Assembly: GCA_947071365.1 (NCBI GenBank)
Contig: CAMTFT010000113.1
Coordinates: forward strand, 1 to 6,416
Reading direction: 5' to 3'
Length of the DNA stretch: 6,416 nucleotides
From: an uncultured bacterium
GTDB taxonomy: Bacteria > Bacillota > Clostridia > Lachnospirales > Lachnospiraceae
The stretch's first letter is position 1. Every line of letters begins with the position of its first letter. The position numbers and the translations under genes are program-made. This document shows, in pieces, positions 6,180 through 6,416 of this stretch. Below the pieces are notes generated by a model. That model did no database searches. It had not been told where the DNA came from and was given only the letters and a program-made list of their open reading frames with translations.

Positions 6180-6192
6180 AGACCGTATCTCC
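6163..6192 (-). terminator. Terminator-like hairpin or dyad overlapping the operon promoter
   Basis: On the minus strand GGAGATAC (6192-6185) pairs with GTATCTCC (6174-6167). Two more pairs (one G-U) bring the stem to 10 bp around a 6-nt loop, followed by TTTTATG. This fits a short intrinsic terminator for transcription arriving from beyond the window. Because the distal arm contains part of the -35 element, it could also be an operator. The T-run is only four long, so terminator strength is uncertain. Confidence 0.6.
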
Positions 6193-6348
6193 AAACATAA
6201 TTATTTATTCTTATTCCGCCACCAAGTTTCGAACCTACTGCCATATAGACAAGCCTGCCAATCCACAGCAGGGAAGAACCTGACAGGGCGGATCTGTGAC
6301 TATAGCGAGTCGTGCAAATGGTTTGGTCACAGAATATCGGAAAAACCG
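6193..6348. other. Intergenic stretch without a supportable gene
   Basis: No frame on either strand has a ribosome site plus a plausible protein. On the minus strand an open frame runs through it from a start inside the right-edge hairpin, but its product is cysteine- and arginine-rich nonsense. No tRNA, riboswitch core or known small RNA was recognised. It holds inverted repeats, including CCTGC (6254-6258) with GCAGG (6268-6272) and the 8-bp pair listed separately. It may be leader, trailer or an unassigned structured RNA. Confidence 0.5.
6293..6333. repeat. 8-bp inverted repeat with 25-nt spacer
   Basis: TCTGTGAC (6293-6300) is the exact reverse complement of GTCACAGA (6326-6333). The spacer contains a small CAAA/TTTG hairpin. 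It could be an RNA helix or a protein-binding dyad; nothing in the sequence decides between them. Confidence 0.55.
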
Positions 6349-6378
6349 TAAAATTTCTGCGTTCCAGCAGAAATTTTA
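6349..6378. repeat. Perfect 12-bp stem-loop, terminator-like
   Basis: TAAAATTTCTGC (6349-6360) is the exact reverse complement of GCAGAAATTTTA (6367-6378), with a 6-nt loop. On either strand the arm ends in ATTTTA, so it could act as a weak bidirectional terminator or backup for the terminator at the right edge. On the minus strand it is followed by CGGTTTTTCC. Confidence 0.7.
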
Positions 6379-6392
6379 GCAGGCACTGTTCG

Positions 6393-6416
6393 AAAAAATG
6401 TGCATCAGGCACATTT
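6393..6416 (-). terminator. Intrinsic terminator of a gene lying beyond the right edge
   Basis: On the minus strand AAATGTGC (6416-6409) pairs with GCACATTT (6403-6396) around a 5-nt loop, and the T-run continues to 6393, giving six T. This is the form of a factor-independent terminator for a minus-strand transcript whose gene is outside the window. The stem may extend past the edge. Confidence 0.75.

Noticed and set aside
6226..6235. GGTTCGAAAC on the minus strand as a tRNA T-loop
   Set aside because: The flanking bases do not form the 5-bp T-stem and no acceptor, D or anticodon arms are found at the right distances. The CCGCCACCA on the plus strand nearby also lacks a tRNA body.
6254..6320. 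Riboswitch upstream of the sensor operon
   Set aside because: I compared it by eye with core motifs of c-di-GMP, TPP, glycine, SAM, cobalamin and T-box classes and saw no match. It also lies upstream of the predicted promoter, so it would not be in the operon leader.
6143..6412. An 89-codon open frame on the minus strand upstream of the operon
   Set aside because: Its start is in the right-edge terminator hairpin, it has no ribosome site, it runs through three hairpins and the operon promoter, and its product looks random.
1..6416. CRISPR array, insertion sequence, phage or defence system
   Set aside because: No spaced direct repeats, transposase, integrase, target-site duplications or nuclease-type genes are present; the only tandem repeat is the coding acidic tail.

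Overview
The window looks like a contig end from an anaerobic Firmicute, most likely a Lachnospiraceae-type gut Clostridium. This is inferred from the gene families (trigger-factor-like secreted PPIase with an acidic tail, single-domain cold-shock protein, Gram-positive lipoprotein signal, strong GGAGG ribosome sites) and from moderate GC content. It is inference from content, not a database match. The first 46 bases are not biological: they are the end of an Illumina P5 oligo, an 8-base i5 index and the Nextera read-1 transposon adapter. The apparent ATG at 30 lies inside that adapter, so the first gene is truncated at its 5' end by the contig edge.

Left part, plus strand: a 5'-truncated gene (47-1259) encodes an FKBP/trigger-factor-like protein ending in a very acidic tail built of 11-residue (33-bp) repeats. 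It is followed by a stand-alone cold-shock gene (1470-1670) with a consensus promoter (TTGACA, 16 bp, TGCTATAAT), a leader of about 130 nt holding a long stem-loop, a strong ribosome site and a clear intrinsic terminator (1685-1724).

Right part, minus strand: one compact four-gene operon, read from about 6145 down to 1798, converges on the cold-shock gene. In order it encodes a Peripla_BP_4-type sugar-binding lipoprotein (5112-6092), a multi-pass HisKA_3 sensor histidine kinase (3793-5103), a NarL/FixJ response regulator (3129-3800) and a family-1 extracellular solute-binding protein held by an N-terminal membrane anchor (1798-3123). The genes overlap or nearly touch (8-nt gap, 8-nt overlap, TAATG junction), so they are probably co-translated. 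No ABC permease or ATPase is present among them. The simplest model is that one or both binding proteins are sensory: they capture a sugar outside the cell and report to the kinase, which phosphorylates the regulator. Whether the targets are distant transport and catabolic genes cannot be seen here.

Far right (6193-6416): no supportable gene. It holds an intrinsic terminator for a minus-strand transcript entering from beyond the window, a perfect 12-bp stem-loop, a looser 8-bp inverted repeat, and a terminator-like hairpin whose arm overlaps the -35 element of the operon promoter.
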